Assembly: GCA_001790455.1 (NCBI GenBank) | Contig: MGCP01000013.1 | Location: 1 to 7,948 of the forward strand | Source: Candidatus Saccharibacteria bacterium RIFCSPHIGHO2_02_FULL_47_12 | GTDB lineage: Bacteria > Patescibacteriota > Saccharimonadia > Saccharimonadales > JANWIN01 | Direction: 5' to 3' | Length of the DNA stretch: 7,948 bases | Made by a program: the position numbers and the translations under genes | In this document: piece after piece, positions 1-6,357 of the stretch | Layout of the letters: every line of letters begins with the position of its first letter | How positions within the stretch are numbered: position 1 is the first letter of the stretch | The notes under the pieces: generated by a model | Seen by the model: only the letters and a program-made list of their open reading frames with translations | The model's database searches: none | Told to the model about the DNA's origin: nothing

Positions 1-264
1 GCACGTTCGACCAGTCGTTGATGCGCTCTATATGGATTCCACCAGGTTCGTTCCACTACCTACGCATAGATAGCTTCCTTTTGTTTCAGTCCGCATAGGC
101 GAACTCCATGGTGGCAATTCGTGGGGTATTAGAAAGATTCTGGTTGTGCAAACATCCACGCACACACCTAAAGGCGTACTTAGATTATGTGTCTACAGGC
201 AATCCTTGAGGCACCGATAGCAAATCGCTTTGGATTACGTACCTCTTGCCAGCTATTGTAACAG
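1..264. other. Unassigned region downstream of hicA
   Basis: I found no convincing gene here. On the plus strand two short frames run in from the window edge and stop at 71-73 and 96-98; either could be the tail of a gene lying mostly outside, but they are too short to judge. The minus strand is broken by stops in the frame I followed through. I looked for tRNA T-loops, a tmRNA 3' end, 5S rRNA and the RNase P and SRP RNA core motifs and did not find them. Short inverted repeats occur, such as AATCC/GGATT flanking CGAT/ATCG near 200-237, but none is followed by a T-tract that would make a terminator. Confidence 0.5.
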
Positions 265-474
265 TTATAATCCCAGTTCTTTTGGGTTCACCCCGGATTG
301 CCGAGCAATACTCCTAATCGTCCCTTTCTTAAGCTCACGGTGCCGTGGCACGACGGCAATCCGTTTGCCAAGCGGGGTTTGCGCAACGAGAACAACATGG
401 GAGCCACGCTGACGACTTACGATAAAGCTATGCTTTTGCAAGATTTTTATGGCTTGTTGACCGCTAATGGGCAT
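265..474 (-). CDS. hicA: HicA-family mRNA interferase toxin
   Basis: This is a 69-residue protein of the usual HicA size. HicA toxins are small dsRBD-fold ribonucleases that cut mRNA and tmRNA in the cytoplasm and arrest translation until HicB binds them. The family signature is visible: an N-terminal helix, the catalytic-type Gly-Ser-His at residues 24-26 in RQRGSHVVL, then VVPRHRELKKGTIRSIARQ at 42-60, which matches the conserved 'P-H-x-E-L-K-K-G-T-x-R-x-I' part. The active-site histidine (H26) is present, so nothing suggests the toxin is dead. The ATG lies 4 bases after the hicB stop with no clear Shine-Dalgarno site, so translation is probably coupled to hicB. Family assignment is firm; the exact RNA target is unknown. 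Confidence 0.92.
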   Translation of the reverse strand: MPISGQQAIKILQKHSFIVSRQRGSHVVLVAQTPLGKRIAVVPRHRELKKGTIRSIARQSGVNPKELGL

Positions 475-478
475 AAAC

Positions 479-688
479 TTATAGACTAAAAGTTGTCAAA
501 AACGTGTGGTGTAATCTGACTTTTTTACTATCTTTTACTTCTTCCAGATACAACTCAAGTGCTTCCTGTAGATTGGCTAGGGCGATTTCCACAGTGTCAC
601 CTTGACTGGCAACATCATACTCAGGATTTAGAGCCACGTAGCCACCATTTTCTTCGGTGATAATAGCATTATAGATTGTCGTTTTCAT
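479..688 (-). CDS. hicB: HicB-family antitoxin, single domain
   Basis: This 69-residue protein matches the HicB/UPF0150 partial RNase H-like fold. It starts with the beta strand MKTTIYNAIITEENGGYVAL, followed by NPEYDVASQGDTVEIALANL (residues 21-40) and the helix EALELYLEE, and ends in the typical LTTFSL strand. HicB antitoxins bind and block HicA. Many HicB proteins carry a C-terminal helix-turn-helix or ribbon-helix-helix domain for autorepression. This one ends right after the core fold, so no DNA-binding domain is present. The antitoxin comes first and hicA follows after 4 bases, the reverse of the E. coli hicAB order. The ATG sits 6 bases after a -10 box, so the mRNA is probably leaderless. 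Confidence 0.92.
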   Translation of the reverse strand: MKTTIYNAIITEENGGYVALNPEYDVASQGDTVEIALANLQEALELYLEEVKDSKKVRLHHTFLTTFSL

Positions 689-694
689 AGTTAT

Positions 695-703
695 ATTTTA
701 CCA
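695..703 (-). promoter_or_regulatory. Extended -10 promoter of hicBA
   Basis: On the minus strand TGGTAAAAT forms an extended -10 box (TG-N-TAAAAT). No good -35 box lies 16-18 bases upstream. Only 6 bases separate the box from the hicB ATG, so transcription should start at or next to the A of the start codon. There is no SD sequence, which fits a leaderless message. Confidence 0.6.
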
Positions 704-756
704 CGAGCTAAACTGCAAAGGAACAAGAAGAAAAATGAGCTACAAAACTCGAGTTT

Positions 757-1668
757 TTACCCCACCGCGACACGAGCACCGCGGTCATACTGAACGTAGG
801 AGAAGTTCAAGTACGACCTGCCATCAACGTACACATACGAGTAAGGCACGCGCGACCAGACGCTGAAGCGCTGTTCCGGTAAATCAAAGTGACGGATATA
901 GGTGCGGTCAAAAGTAGCATTGTCTGCTAGTTGCTCACCTTGAGCCCGAAGTGTTTGCCAGTAGGTTACTGCATCAAGCACGCTTGGTACTTTAAGGTCA
1001 GGGTTATCAGCCTGCAGTTTGGCAAGTTTGGCGCGCTGTTCAACAACAGTTCCTTCCATTTCGGGTGTAAATGAACTGGGAATGAGGTTGAATTGTACCG
1101 CGTTACCGTTATCTGGGTTCGTACCTGAAAGCTGTTGGGCAGTATATTTGCCGTACAGTTCATCCCAGACATATGTTTCATAGGGTTGGCTTTGGCCAAA
1201 GGCTTTGGCTGCTCTAATGAGGTCTTTTGGAGTAACAAGCACGTTAGGGGTAGCAACAATCGTAAAGCGCACATTGGGGTCAGCTTCTTGGGCGGCAACC
1301 ACATACATCAGTTTGTCGTCTGTGAACCAAGCTTCAAGCTCAGCAAGAAGTGCTTCTTCAGTTACAACAGGCAGCACGTCTTTCTTGCGTCGGCCATCAT
1401 TCAGAGCATCAATAACTGCGCTATAGCCCTTGAATGCAGACGATAGCTGATCAGGCAGGGATTCCTTAGCATTAGGAGCAGGAGCTTCAACCTCAGTTTC
1501 AGCAGCTTGCAGAGCACCTTCTACGGCTACGACACCAGTAGCAAAGGGCAGTTCTAGCCCGCGTTCACGCGCTACATCAGCAATTTCCTGGGCTGCGTTC
1601 ACTAACCACTCATTTGTCTGTTCAGCCGGATTAACACTAACAGCTACACCGTTACCTTTGATATCCAT
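757..1668 (-). CDS. Conserved-looking hypothetical protein, 303 residues
   Basis: I do not recognise this protein. It has no signal peptide and no membrane segment, so it is probably cytoplasmic. Residues 15-55 look helical, 56-70 form an Ala/Pro/Glu-rich linker, and 71-160 and 200-250 alternate helix-rich stretches with a short hydrophobic strand (RFTIVATPNVLV, 134-145). The C-terminal 35 residues are rich in Tyr, Val and Arg (PYSYVYVDGRSYLNFSYVQY, 275-294) and look like beta hairpins. No catalytic motif is apparent. The frame is long and unbroken, and it has its own near-consensus promoter and an AAGGAG ribosome site 11 bases before the ATG, so it is a real and probably well-expressed gene. 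It follows nusA in the same direction, but the promoter between them suggests separate transcription as well. Confidence 0.85.
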   Translation of the reverse strand: MDIKGNGVAVSVNPAEQTNEWLVNAAQEIADVARERGLELPFATGVVAVEGALQAAETEVEAPAPNAKESLPDQLSSAFKGYSAVIDALNDGRRKKDVLPVVTEEALLAELEAWFTDDKLMYVVAAQEADPNVRFTIVATPNVLVTPKDLIRAAKAFGQSQPYETYVWDELYGKYTAQQLSGTNPDNGNAVQFNLIPSSFTPEMEGTVVEQRAKLAKLQADNPDLKVPSVLDAVTYWQTLRAQGEQLADNATFDRTYIRHFDLPEQRFSVWSRVPYSYVYVDGRSYLNFSYVQYDRGARVAVG

Positions 1669-1679
1669 AACAAATACAA

Positions 1680-1685
1680 CTCCTT
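1680..1685 (-). promoter_or_regulatory. Ribosome binding site of the 303-residue gene
   Basis: AAGGAG on the minus strand, 11 bases before the ATG at 1668. The spacing is slightly long, but the motif is clear and supports this start. Confidence 0.65.
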
Positions 1686-1701
1686 ATCTGTAATTTTGTG
1701 T

Positions 1702-1730
1702 ATTATACCACCCTCGTCAATATTTGTCTA
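1702..1730 (-). promoter_or_regulatory. Strong promoter of the 303-residue gene
   Basis: On the minus strand the -35 box TAGACA (1730-1725, five of six matches to TTGACA) is followed by a 17-base spacer and a perfect TATAAT (1707-1702) preceded by TGG, an extended -10. The first three bases of the -35 box are the nusA stop codon TAG. The predicted start near 1695 gives a leader of roughly 27 bases containing an SD site. Confidence 0.75.
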
Positions 1731-2906
1731 CTTTTCTTCGGTGCCGTGTTCTTCTATTGCTTCCAGCAGGCTGCTTTCCAACTGTTCTTTTTTCTTAAGC
1801 TTTGGTGCGGGTTTTGGCTGCGGTTTGCCTTCTACTTTTTTTGCCGCAGGAGCAGGGGCAACAGCGCCACCATCTGCCTCAATATCTAGCTCGTATCCTG
1901 TTAGCTTGCTAGCCAGGCGTACGTTTTGGCCGCTTTTGCCTATGGCAATGCTCAGTTGGTCCTCTGGTACGTTTACGGTGGCTTTCTTTTCCTTTTCGTC
2001 TAGTTTAACCTTGCTAACTTTGGTTGGGCTAAGGGCATTGGTTATGAATGTGGCTGGGTCTTCGTTCCAAACCACAATGTCAATTTTTTCCTGTTCGCCT
2101 ACCTCGCCTACAACGGCGTTTACGCGCGTGCCGTGACCACCCACAAATGTGCCAACCGGATCCACACCTGGGACTGTGCTATGCACTGCAATCTTGCTAC
2201 GCACACCGGCTTCTCTGGCAATCTCTTTGATCTCTACGGCGCCGTTTTCCATTTCTGGTACTTCTGCTCTAAACAGCCACTCTATCAATTCGTTGGCCGA
2301 ACGGCTAACAATTAGCTGCGGGCCGCGTACGCCCCTATCTACTTCTTTCAGATAAACTTTTAGCCTTTGGCCTGGAAAGTATCGTTCGCCTTGAATTTGT
2401 TCGCTCATGGGCATAATAGCTTGGGCTTTGCCCAGGTCTACGCGAATCACTCGGCCTTCTACGCGGCTAACCAGACCGTTTAAAACAGTGCCAATTTTGT
2501 CTTCGTACTCTGCCATTACTATCTCTCGCTCGGCCTCACGCAAGCGTTGCAATATTACTTGTTTGGCAGTTTGGGCAGCTACACGGCCAAAGTTTTCTAC
2601 CTTTTCGTGAATTTCTACTGTCTCTCCTACCTTGGCGTTTTTGCGAATTGTTTGGGCTTTGGCCAGGCCTATTTCTATGGCCGGATCGTTTACCTCGTCT
2701 ACCACTTCTTTGCTTATATATGCATCCACATCGCCGGTGTTTATGTTCATGCTAACGCGCACTTCTTGCTCACGGTCACCATAGTCACGGCGGTATGCAG
2801 CAGCCAGGGCTTGTTCTACAATCTCTTGTACGGTTTCTTCTGGCAGGTTTTTTTCCTCTGCGATGGTCCTGAGAGCCACGACCAGTTGTTTCATATCTAG
2901 TTCCAT
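1728..2906 (-). CDS. nusA: Transcription termination/antitermination factor NusA
   Basis: NusA binds RNA polymerase and nascent RNA in the cytoplasm, promotes pausing and hairpin-dependent termination, and takes part in antitermination. This 392-residue protein has the full core. The N-terminal polymerase-binding domain covers about 1-125 (MELDMKQLVVALRTIAEEK, typical). An S1 domain covers about 135-202. KH1 contains DPVGTFVGGHGTRVNAVV (249-266) with KIDIVVW after it, and KH2 contains AIGKSGQNVRLASKLTGYEL (321-340). Both KH domains keep a GxxG-type loop. After 345 there is only a Pro/Ala/Lys-rich tail ending in a short acidic helix, so the acidic repeats of E. coli NusA are absent. The first ATG is chosen because AAAGGA lies 5 bases before it. 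rimP, normally just upstream, is missing; the neighbour is a divergent aminopeptidase. Confidence 0.97.
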   Translation of the reverse strand: MELDMKQLVVALRTIAEEKNLPEETVQEIVEQALAAAYRRDYGDREQEVRVSMNINTGDVDAYISKEVVDEVNDPAIEIGLAKAQTIRKNAKVGETVEIHEKVENFGRVAAQTAKQVILQRLREAEREIVMAEYEDKIGTVLNGLVSRVEGRVIRVDLGKAQAIMPMSEQIQGERYFPGQRLKVYLKEVDRGVRGPQLIVSRSANELIEWLFRAEVPEMENGAVEIKEIAREAGVRSKIAVHSTVPGVDPVGTFVGGHGTRVNAVVGEVGEQEKIDIVVWNEDPATFITNALSPTKVSKVKLDEKEKKATVNVPEDQLSIAIGKSGQNVRLASKLTGYELDIEADGGAVAPAPAAKKVEGKPQPKPAPKLKKKEQLESSLLEAIEEHGTEEK

Positions 2907-2911
2907 GTAAA

Positions 2912-2917
2912 TCCTTT
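2912..2917 (-). promoter_or_regulatory. Ribosome binding site of nusA
   Basis: AAAGGA on the minus strand, 5 bases before the ATG at 2906. It fixes the start at MELDMKQ rather than at the second Met four codons on. Confidence 0.7.
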
Positions 2918-2933
2918 CGCACAGTTATGAATG

Positions 2934-2958
2934 AAAAAATCCGACCACTGTGGCCGGA
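2934..2958 (-). terminator. Terminator-like hairpin in the nusA leader (attenuator candidate)
   Basis: On the minus strand TCCGGCCA (2958-2951) pairs with TGGTCGGA (2947-2940) around the loop CAG: 8 pairs, one of them G-U. Six T follow at once (2939-2934). This is the form of an intrinsic terminator. It has no T-tract in the plus direction. No minus-strand gene lies upstream that it could end; it sits between the nusA promoter and the nusA SD site. I therefore read it as a leader attenuator. I see no obvious alternative antiterminator stem in the roughly 56-base leader. Confidence 0.7.
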
Positions 2959-2968
2959 CGTTACATAA

Positions 2969-2997
2969 ATAATACCATGCCGTCACACCTATATCAA
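2969..2997 (-). promoter_or_regulatory. Promoter of nusA
   Basis: On the minus strand TTGATA (2997-2992) and TATTAT (2974-2969) are separated by exactly 17 bases, and TGG precedes the -10 box, making it extended. The start is predicted near 2962, which places the leader hairpin only a few bases from the 5' end of the RNA. Confidence 0.75.
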
Positions 2998-3000
2998 CCA

Positions 3001-3009
3001 TGTTAAAAT
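3001..3009 (+). promoter_or_regulatory. Extended -10 promoter of the M1 aminopeptidase
   Basis: TGTTAAAAT is an extended -10 (TG-N-TAAAAT) ending 7 bases before the ATG at 3017. There is no convincing -35 box and no SD site, so the message is predicted to begin at or very near the start codon. Its upstream contacts would overlap the divergent nusA promoter. Confidence 0.6.
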
Positions 3010-3016
3010 TAGCTTC

Positions 3017-5593
3017 ATGCCAAAGAAAGTAAAACGGCTATTTGAGCAGTTTCAGCCAGAACATTATGAATTGTCCATAGAGCCAGACGTAGAATCTATG
3101 ACATTTAGCGGATCTGTAACTATTCGCGGCCGCAAAGTCGGGCCACCAAGCCAGCGTATAACGCTTCACCAAAAAGATATACGCGTATCCGACGTAAAGG
3201 TTATAAAACACGACAAAAATGGCGATAAAAAGGTTGCCGTGGGACGAGTCAACACCCAAAAAAGCTTTGACGAGCTCCGTATACATGCTGGCGAAACGCT
3301 TTACCCAGGCACTTACACAATTAACCTTACTTTTAGCGGCAAAATCACCAAATCTTTGCGCGGAGTATACCCCTGTTTTTATAAACACAAGGGTAAAGAA
3401 AAGATTATCGTAGCTACGCAGTTAGAGAGCCATCATGCCCGCGAAGTATTCCCCTGCATAGACGAACCGGAAGCAAAATCAAGCTTTGACGTGATCTACA
3501 CTGGGCCAAAAGATCAAACTGTGCTCTCTAACATGCCCGCCAAAAGTACAAAGACAAATGGAAACAAAGTAACAACCGCGTTTGAAACTACGCCCATAAT
3601 GTCGGTTTATTTACTTGCCTTTGTGGCCGGAGAGTTACATGCAGTAGAAACCAAATCAAAGGCAGGCGTTGCGGTTCGAAGCTGGGGTACAGTTGCCCAG
3701 TCAAAAAGCCATTTAGAGTACGCCACTAAAGAAGCATCAGATATCTTGGACTTTTTTGCAGATTACTTTGAGACGCCCTACCCGCTGCCCAAGCTAGACC
3801 AGGTAGCCCTGCCGGACTTTGACGCTGCTGCCATGGAAAACTGGGGGGTAGTGACATACCGCGAGTCTGTTTTATTAACCGACCCTAAAAACCGCTCTAT
3901 CTCAAATGAGCAATTTGCCACGCAAGTGATAGCCCATGAGCTATCACACCAATGGTTTGGCAACCTGGTAACCATGAAATGGTGGAACGAGCTATGGCTA
4001 AACGAGAGTTTTGCTGGTCTTATGGAGCACGTTGCACCGGCAGCTTTGCATCCTGATTGGCAGCAGTGGGAACAATGGGCAATCCAGGACATTGCCCTTA
4101 TAACTTCGCGTGATACATATAAAGACATACAGTCCATAAGCGTGGACGTAGACGATCCCGAGCTTATAGAAACGCTGTTTGATCCGGCAATTGTCTATGC
4201 CAAGGGTGCGCGCCTGCTTAAAATGCTACGCGAATACATTGGCGAAGAGGCATTTGTGAAAGGACTTAAATCTTACTTTTCTAAAAACGCCTATGGTAAC
4301 GCCTCGCGCCATGACCTGTGGGCAGCACTTGGCAAGTCTAGCGGCAAAGACATAGAGAGTCTAATGACACCCTGGCTCACGCAGGCTGGTATGCCGGTGG
4401 TGCACGCCACGCAAAATGGCGGCAAGTTGTCCCTAACACAAGAAAGATTTATGTTAGATGAACCCGCAGATGATACTTTGTGGCCAATTCCACTACTTGC
4501 CAACAAAAATTTAGAGCCGGGCGTTCTTGACACGACAAACGTAGAGCTTGATTTGGCGTTGAAAGATTTCGTTACTCTCAACAACTTTGCGTCTGGCCAA
4601 TACATTACCCACTATGTTGAGCCTGCACATATTGACTATATTTCACAGCAGTTAAAAGAAAGCAAACTGCCCACCGAAGCCCGCATAAATGTTTTAAACG
4701 ATATGTATATGCTGGCCCGCCACGGCGATGCGTCTCTGGTAGATTCACTAGATACAGTCAAAGAGCTGGCGCATGAACCGCGCGACAGCGTATGGGGCAT
4801 AATCGCCCGAGCCATTGGTGCAGCTAGCCAGTTGACTGAGGGCGATAAAACTTCCGAAGACCAGATCAAAAAGCTCAAGCTAACCCTAGCAAAAGATTGG
4901 CATAAAAAACTTGGCTGGGATGATCAGACTAGTGACGACCCAAACACCATACAGCTGCGCCACACTATGGTAGCTCTAATGATTAGCGGAGAAGACCCGG
5001 TAACCATTAAAGAGGCTTTGTTACGTTATAAAAATACTAAAACGCTGCAAGACATTAACGCAGAAATCCGCGCAACCATACTTGTAGCCGTAGTTAAAGA
5101 CGGTGATAAAAAAGAGATAAGTAAGCTCCTAGAGACTTACAGCCTTGTCGGGGCAGACATTCAGCAAGACATTACCTCTGCACTGTCCGCAACTAAAGAC
5201 CCAGAAATTGCACAGCATATTTTGTCTACCGCGCTAGGACCAGAGGGCTTTGTGCGCAGCCAGGACGTAATGCGCTGGGTAGCACTATTCCTTCGCAACC
5301 ATCATACACGTAAAGTTATGTGGGACTACATGGTCAAAGAATGGGATTGGCTCTATGAAGTGCTAGATGCGAGTAAAGGCTTTGGCTATCTACCTGTTTA
5401 CTGCGCCAGCGTAGTGTCTACAAAAGAGTGGAAAAAGAAGTACATAGATTTCTTTGAGCCCAGAAAGAGCATAAAAGCTATGCAGCGCAATATTACAATC
5501 GGCCTAGCCGACATAGACGCCCGCATTGCCTGGCGCACCCGCGATGAGGTTGCTATCAAAAAATGGCTGGAAAACTTTACGAAGGGTGGCTAG
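3017..5593 (+). CDS. pepN: M1-family zinc aminopeptidase
   Basis: This enzyme removes N-terminal amino acids from peptides and probably supplies free amino acids in the cytoplasm, since there is no signal peptide or membrane segment. At 858 residues it is full length. The N-terminal beta domain (about 10-205) contains FPCIDEPEAKSSFDV (145-159). The catalytic domain carries the zinc site HELSH (307-311) with the third ligand Glu330 in WLNES, the exact HExxH-18-E spacing. The transition-state Tyr394 lies in AIVYAKGARLL. The substrate N-terminus motif reads AAMEN (271-275) instead of the usual GAMEN. From about 460 to the end is a helical domain resembling the ERAP1-like C-terminal region, so the symbol pepN is used in the broad bacterial sense. 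It is divergent from nusA and converges on the 134-residue gene with a 9-base gap. Confidence 0.95.
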   Translation: MPKKVKRLFEQFQPEHYELSIEPDVESMTFSGSVTIRGRKVGPPSQRITLHQKDIRVSDVKVIKHDKNGDKKVAVGRVNTQKSFDELRIHAGETLYPGTYTINLTFSGKITKSLRGVYPCFYKHKGKEKIIVATQLESHHAREVFPCIDEPEAKSSFDVIYTGPKDQTVLSNMPAKSTKTNGNKVTTAFETTPIMSVYLLAFVAGELHAVETKSKAGVAVRSWGTVAQSKSHLEYATKEASDILDFFADYFETPYPLPKLDQVALPDFDAAAMENWGVVTYRESVLLTDPKNRSISNEQFATQVIAHELSHQWFGNLVTMKWWNELWLNESFAGLMEHVAPAALHPDWQQWEQWAIQDIALITSRDTYKDIQSISVDVDDPELIETLFDPAIVYAKGARLLKMLREYIGEEAFVKGLKSYFSKNAYGNASRHDLWAALGKSSGKDIESLMTPWLTQAGMPVVHATQNGGKLSLTQERFMLDEPADDTLWPIPLLANKNLEPGVLDTTNVELDLALKDFVTLNNFASGQYITHYVEPAHIDYISQQLKESKLPTEARINVLNDMYMLARHGDASLVDSLDTVKELAHEPRDSVWGIIARAIGAASQLTEGDKTSEDQIKKLKLTLAKDWHKKLGWDDQTSDDPNTIQLRHTMVALMISGEDPVTIKEALLRYKNTKTLQDINAEIRATILVAVVKDGDKKEISKLLETYSLVGADIQQDITSALSATKDPEIAQHILSTALGPEGFVRSQDVMRWVALFLRNHHTRKVMWDYMVKEWDWLYEVLDASKGFGYLPVYCASVVSTKEWKKKYIDFFEPRKSIKAMQRNITIGLADIDARIAWRTRDEVAIKKWLENFTKGG

Positions 5594-5602
5594 GTTGGTT
5601 GC

Positions 5603-6007
5603 CTAAAGCGGCGTCATTCGGCCATCTGTGGGGTTTCTATAATAAATTCTGGATTCCACTCGGGGCGCCATTCCAGCACGTCCTTCTGCTTCTAATTGCT
5701 CTAGAGTAATCCCGTCATCACGATCAATCAATTCGGTTACGTCTTCACCTAACATGGCTGCAATATCTTCTACGTAGGTTGTCCCCCGTTTTTCATACAA
5801 CTCATCAACAGTCAATCCCTCTGATCCGGGTGGCCCGGCCTTGAGCACCTCATATCCTACCGTGCGAACCCGATGAGAGTTGCGACCGAAAGGGTTTAGT
5901 ATTGCATGGCCCCTTCTAACTGCGCGCACCTCGTCAGATCCGCTAACTGGATAGCGCAGTGGTTCTTGGCTTTCTGGTCTCCTACGTCCAAACATATTAT
6001 TTGACAC
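5603..6007 (-). CDS. Hypothetical protein, 134 residues
   Basis: I do not recognise this protein. The N-terminal 50 residues are basic and Arg-rich (GRRRPES, RAVRRGHAILNPFGRNSHRVR). Residues 55-110 are acidic and mostly helical (LTVDELYEKRGTTYVEDIAAMLGEDVTELI), and the C-terminus is RIYYRNPTDGRMTPL. The charge split suggests nucleic-acid or protein binding, but this is only a guess. No signal peptide or membrane segment is seen. It is the last gene of the rplS-rnhB-yraN cluster, starting 8 bases after the yraN stop. The longest frame starts with GTG at 6007; an ATG four codons later (5995) is equally possible, because neither has an SD site, so coupling to yraN is likely. Confidence 0.75.
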   Translation of the reverse strand: MSNNMFGRRRPESQEPLRYPVSGSDEVRAVRRGHAILNPFGRNSHRVRTVGYEVLKAGPPGSEGLTVDELYEKRGTTYVEDIAAMLGEDVTELIDRDDGITLEQLEAEGRAGMAPRVESRIYYRNPTDGRMTPL

Positions 6008-6015
6008 TATAAACT

Positions 6016-6357
6016 TTACAAATCAAAAATACAATTTTCCACGGTATATTCTGGTCCACTCAGTTCTATGGCGGCCAGGGTGTAGTCGCCGGTCCAGCCG
6101 TGGTCTTGGACCCAAAAATCTGCAGCAAATTTCATCTGTTTGAGCTTTTGCGGCGTAATGTAGTCTAGCCCGCCGCCCTGCGCGCCAGTCTGGCGATATT
6201 TGACCTCGGTAAAGTAAACACGTTTTCCCTTCTCTGCCACAATGTCAATTTCGCACCAGCGCGTGCGGTAGTTTTGCTCTAATACCACATAACCTTCGTT
6301 CTCTAAATATTCGGCTGCAACCGCCTCTGCATGGCGGCCGTGGGCAAAGTTGGTCAT
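6016..6357 (-). CDS. yraN: YraN/UPF0102-family nuclease-fold protein
   Basis: This 113-residue protein has the typical UPF0102 length and layout: an N-terminal helix (GRHAEAVAAEYLENEGYVVL), then QNYRTRWCEIDIVAEKGKRV and YFTEVKYRQ. The restriction-endonuclease-like core residues are Glu36 and Asp38 in CEID and Glu51 and Lys53 in EVK. The family usually reads GEID; here Cys replaces Gly. Members are often encoded beside rnhB and are thought to act on DNA, but their biochemical role is poorly defined. The ATG overlaps the rnhB stop in ATGA, so the two genes are translationally coupled. Confidence 0.92.
   Translation of the reverse strand: MTNFAHGRHAEAVAAEYLENEGYVVLEQNYRTRWCEIDIVAEKGKRVYFTEVKYRQTGAQGGGLDYITPQKLKQMKFAADFWVQDHGWTGDYTLAAIELSGPEYTVENCIFDL

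Noticed and set aside
1..98. Tail of a plus-strand gene entering the window, or a tRNA/tmRNA end
   Set aside because: Two competing short plus frames and one minus frame are open, none with family features; the T-loop-like strings GGTTCGTTCC and GTTCGACC lack the paired stems or conserved bases needed.
230..412. Plus-strand 60-residue frame over hicA
   Set aside because: It is antisense to a recognised HicA toxin and has unlikely composition.
744..757. Perfect palindrome AAAACTCGAGTTTT just after the 303-residue gene
   Set aside because: As a terminator it would have a 5-pair, mostly A-T stem with a 4-base loop and no clean T-tract directly after it, so it is too weak to call.
966..1446. 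Open frames of 73-112 residues on both strands inside the 303-residue gene
   Set aside because: They overlap a longer, better-supported frame and have shadow-like composition.
1696..2136. Plus-strand 146-residue open frame
   Set aside because: It lies fully antisense to nusA, is Ser/Phe-rich and low in charge, and has no promoter or SD; it is a shadow of the nusA frame.
2934..2958. Hairpin as a plain terminator for an upstream minus-strand gene
   Set aside because: Upstream on that strand is only the antisense of the aminopeptidase, so there is no transcript that needs ending; leader attenuation explains it better.
5594..5602. Bidirectional terminator between the convergent aminopeptidase and the 134-residue gene
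   Set aside because: The gap is 9 bases and contains no inverted repeat or T-tract.
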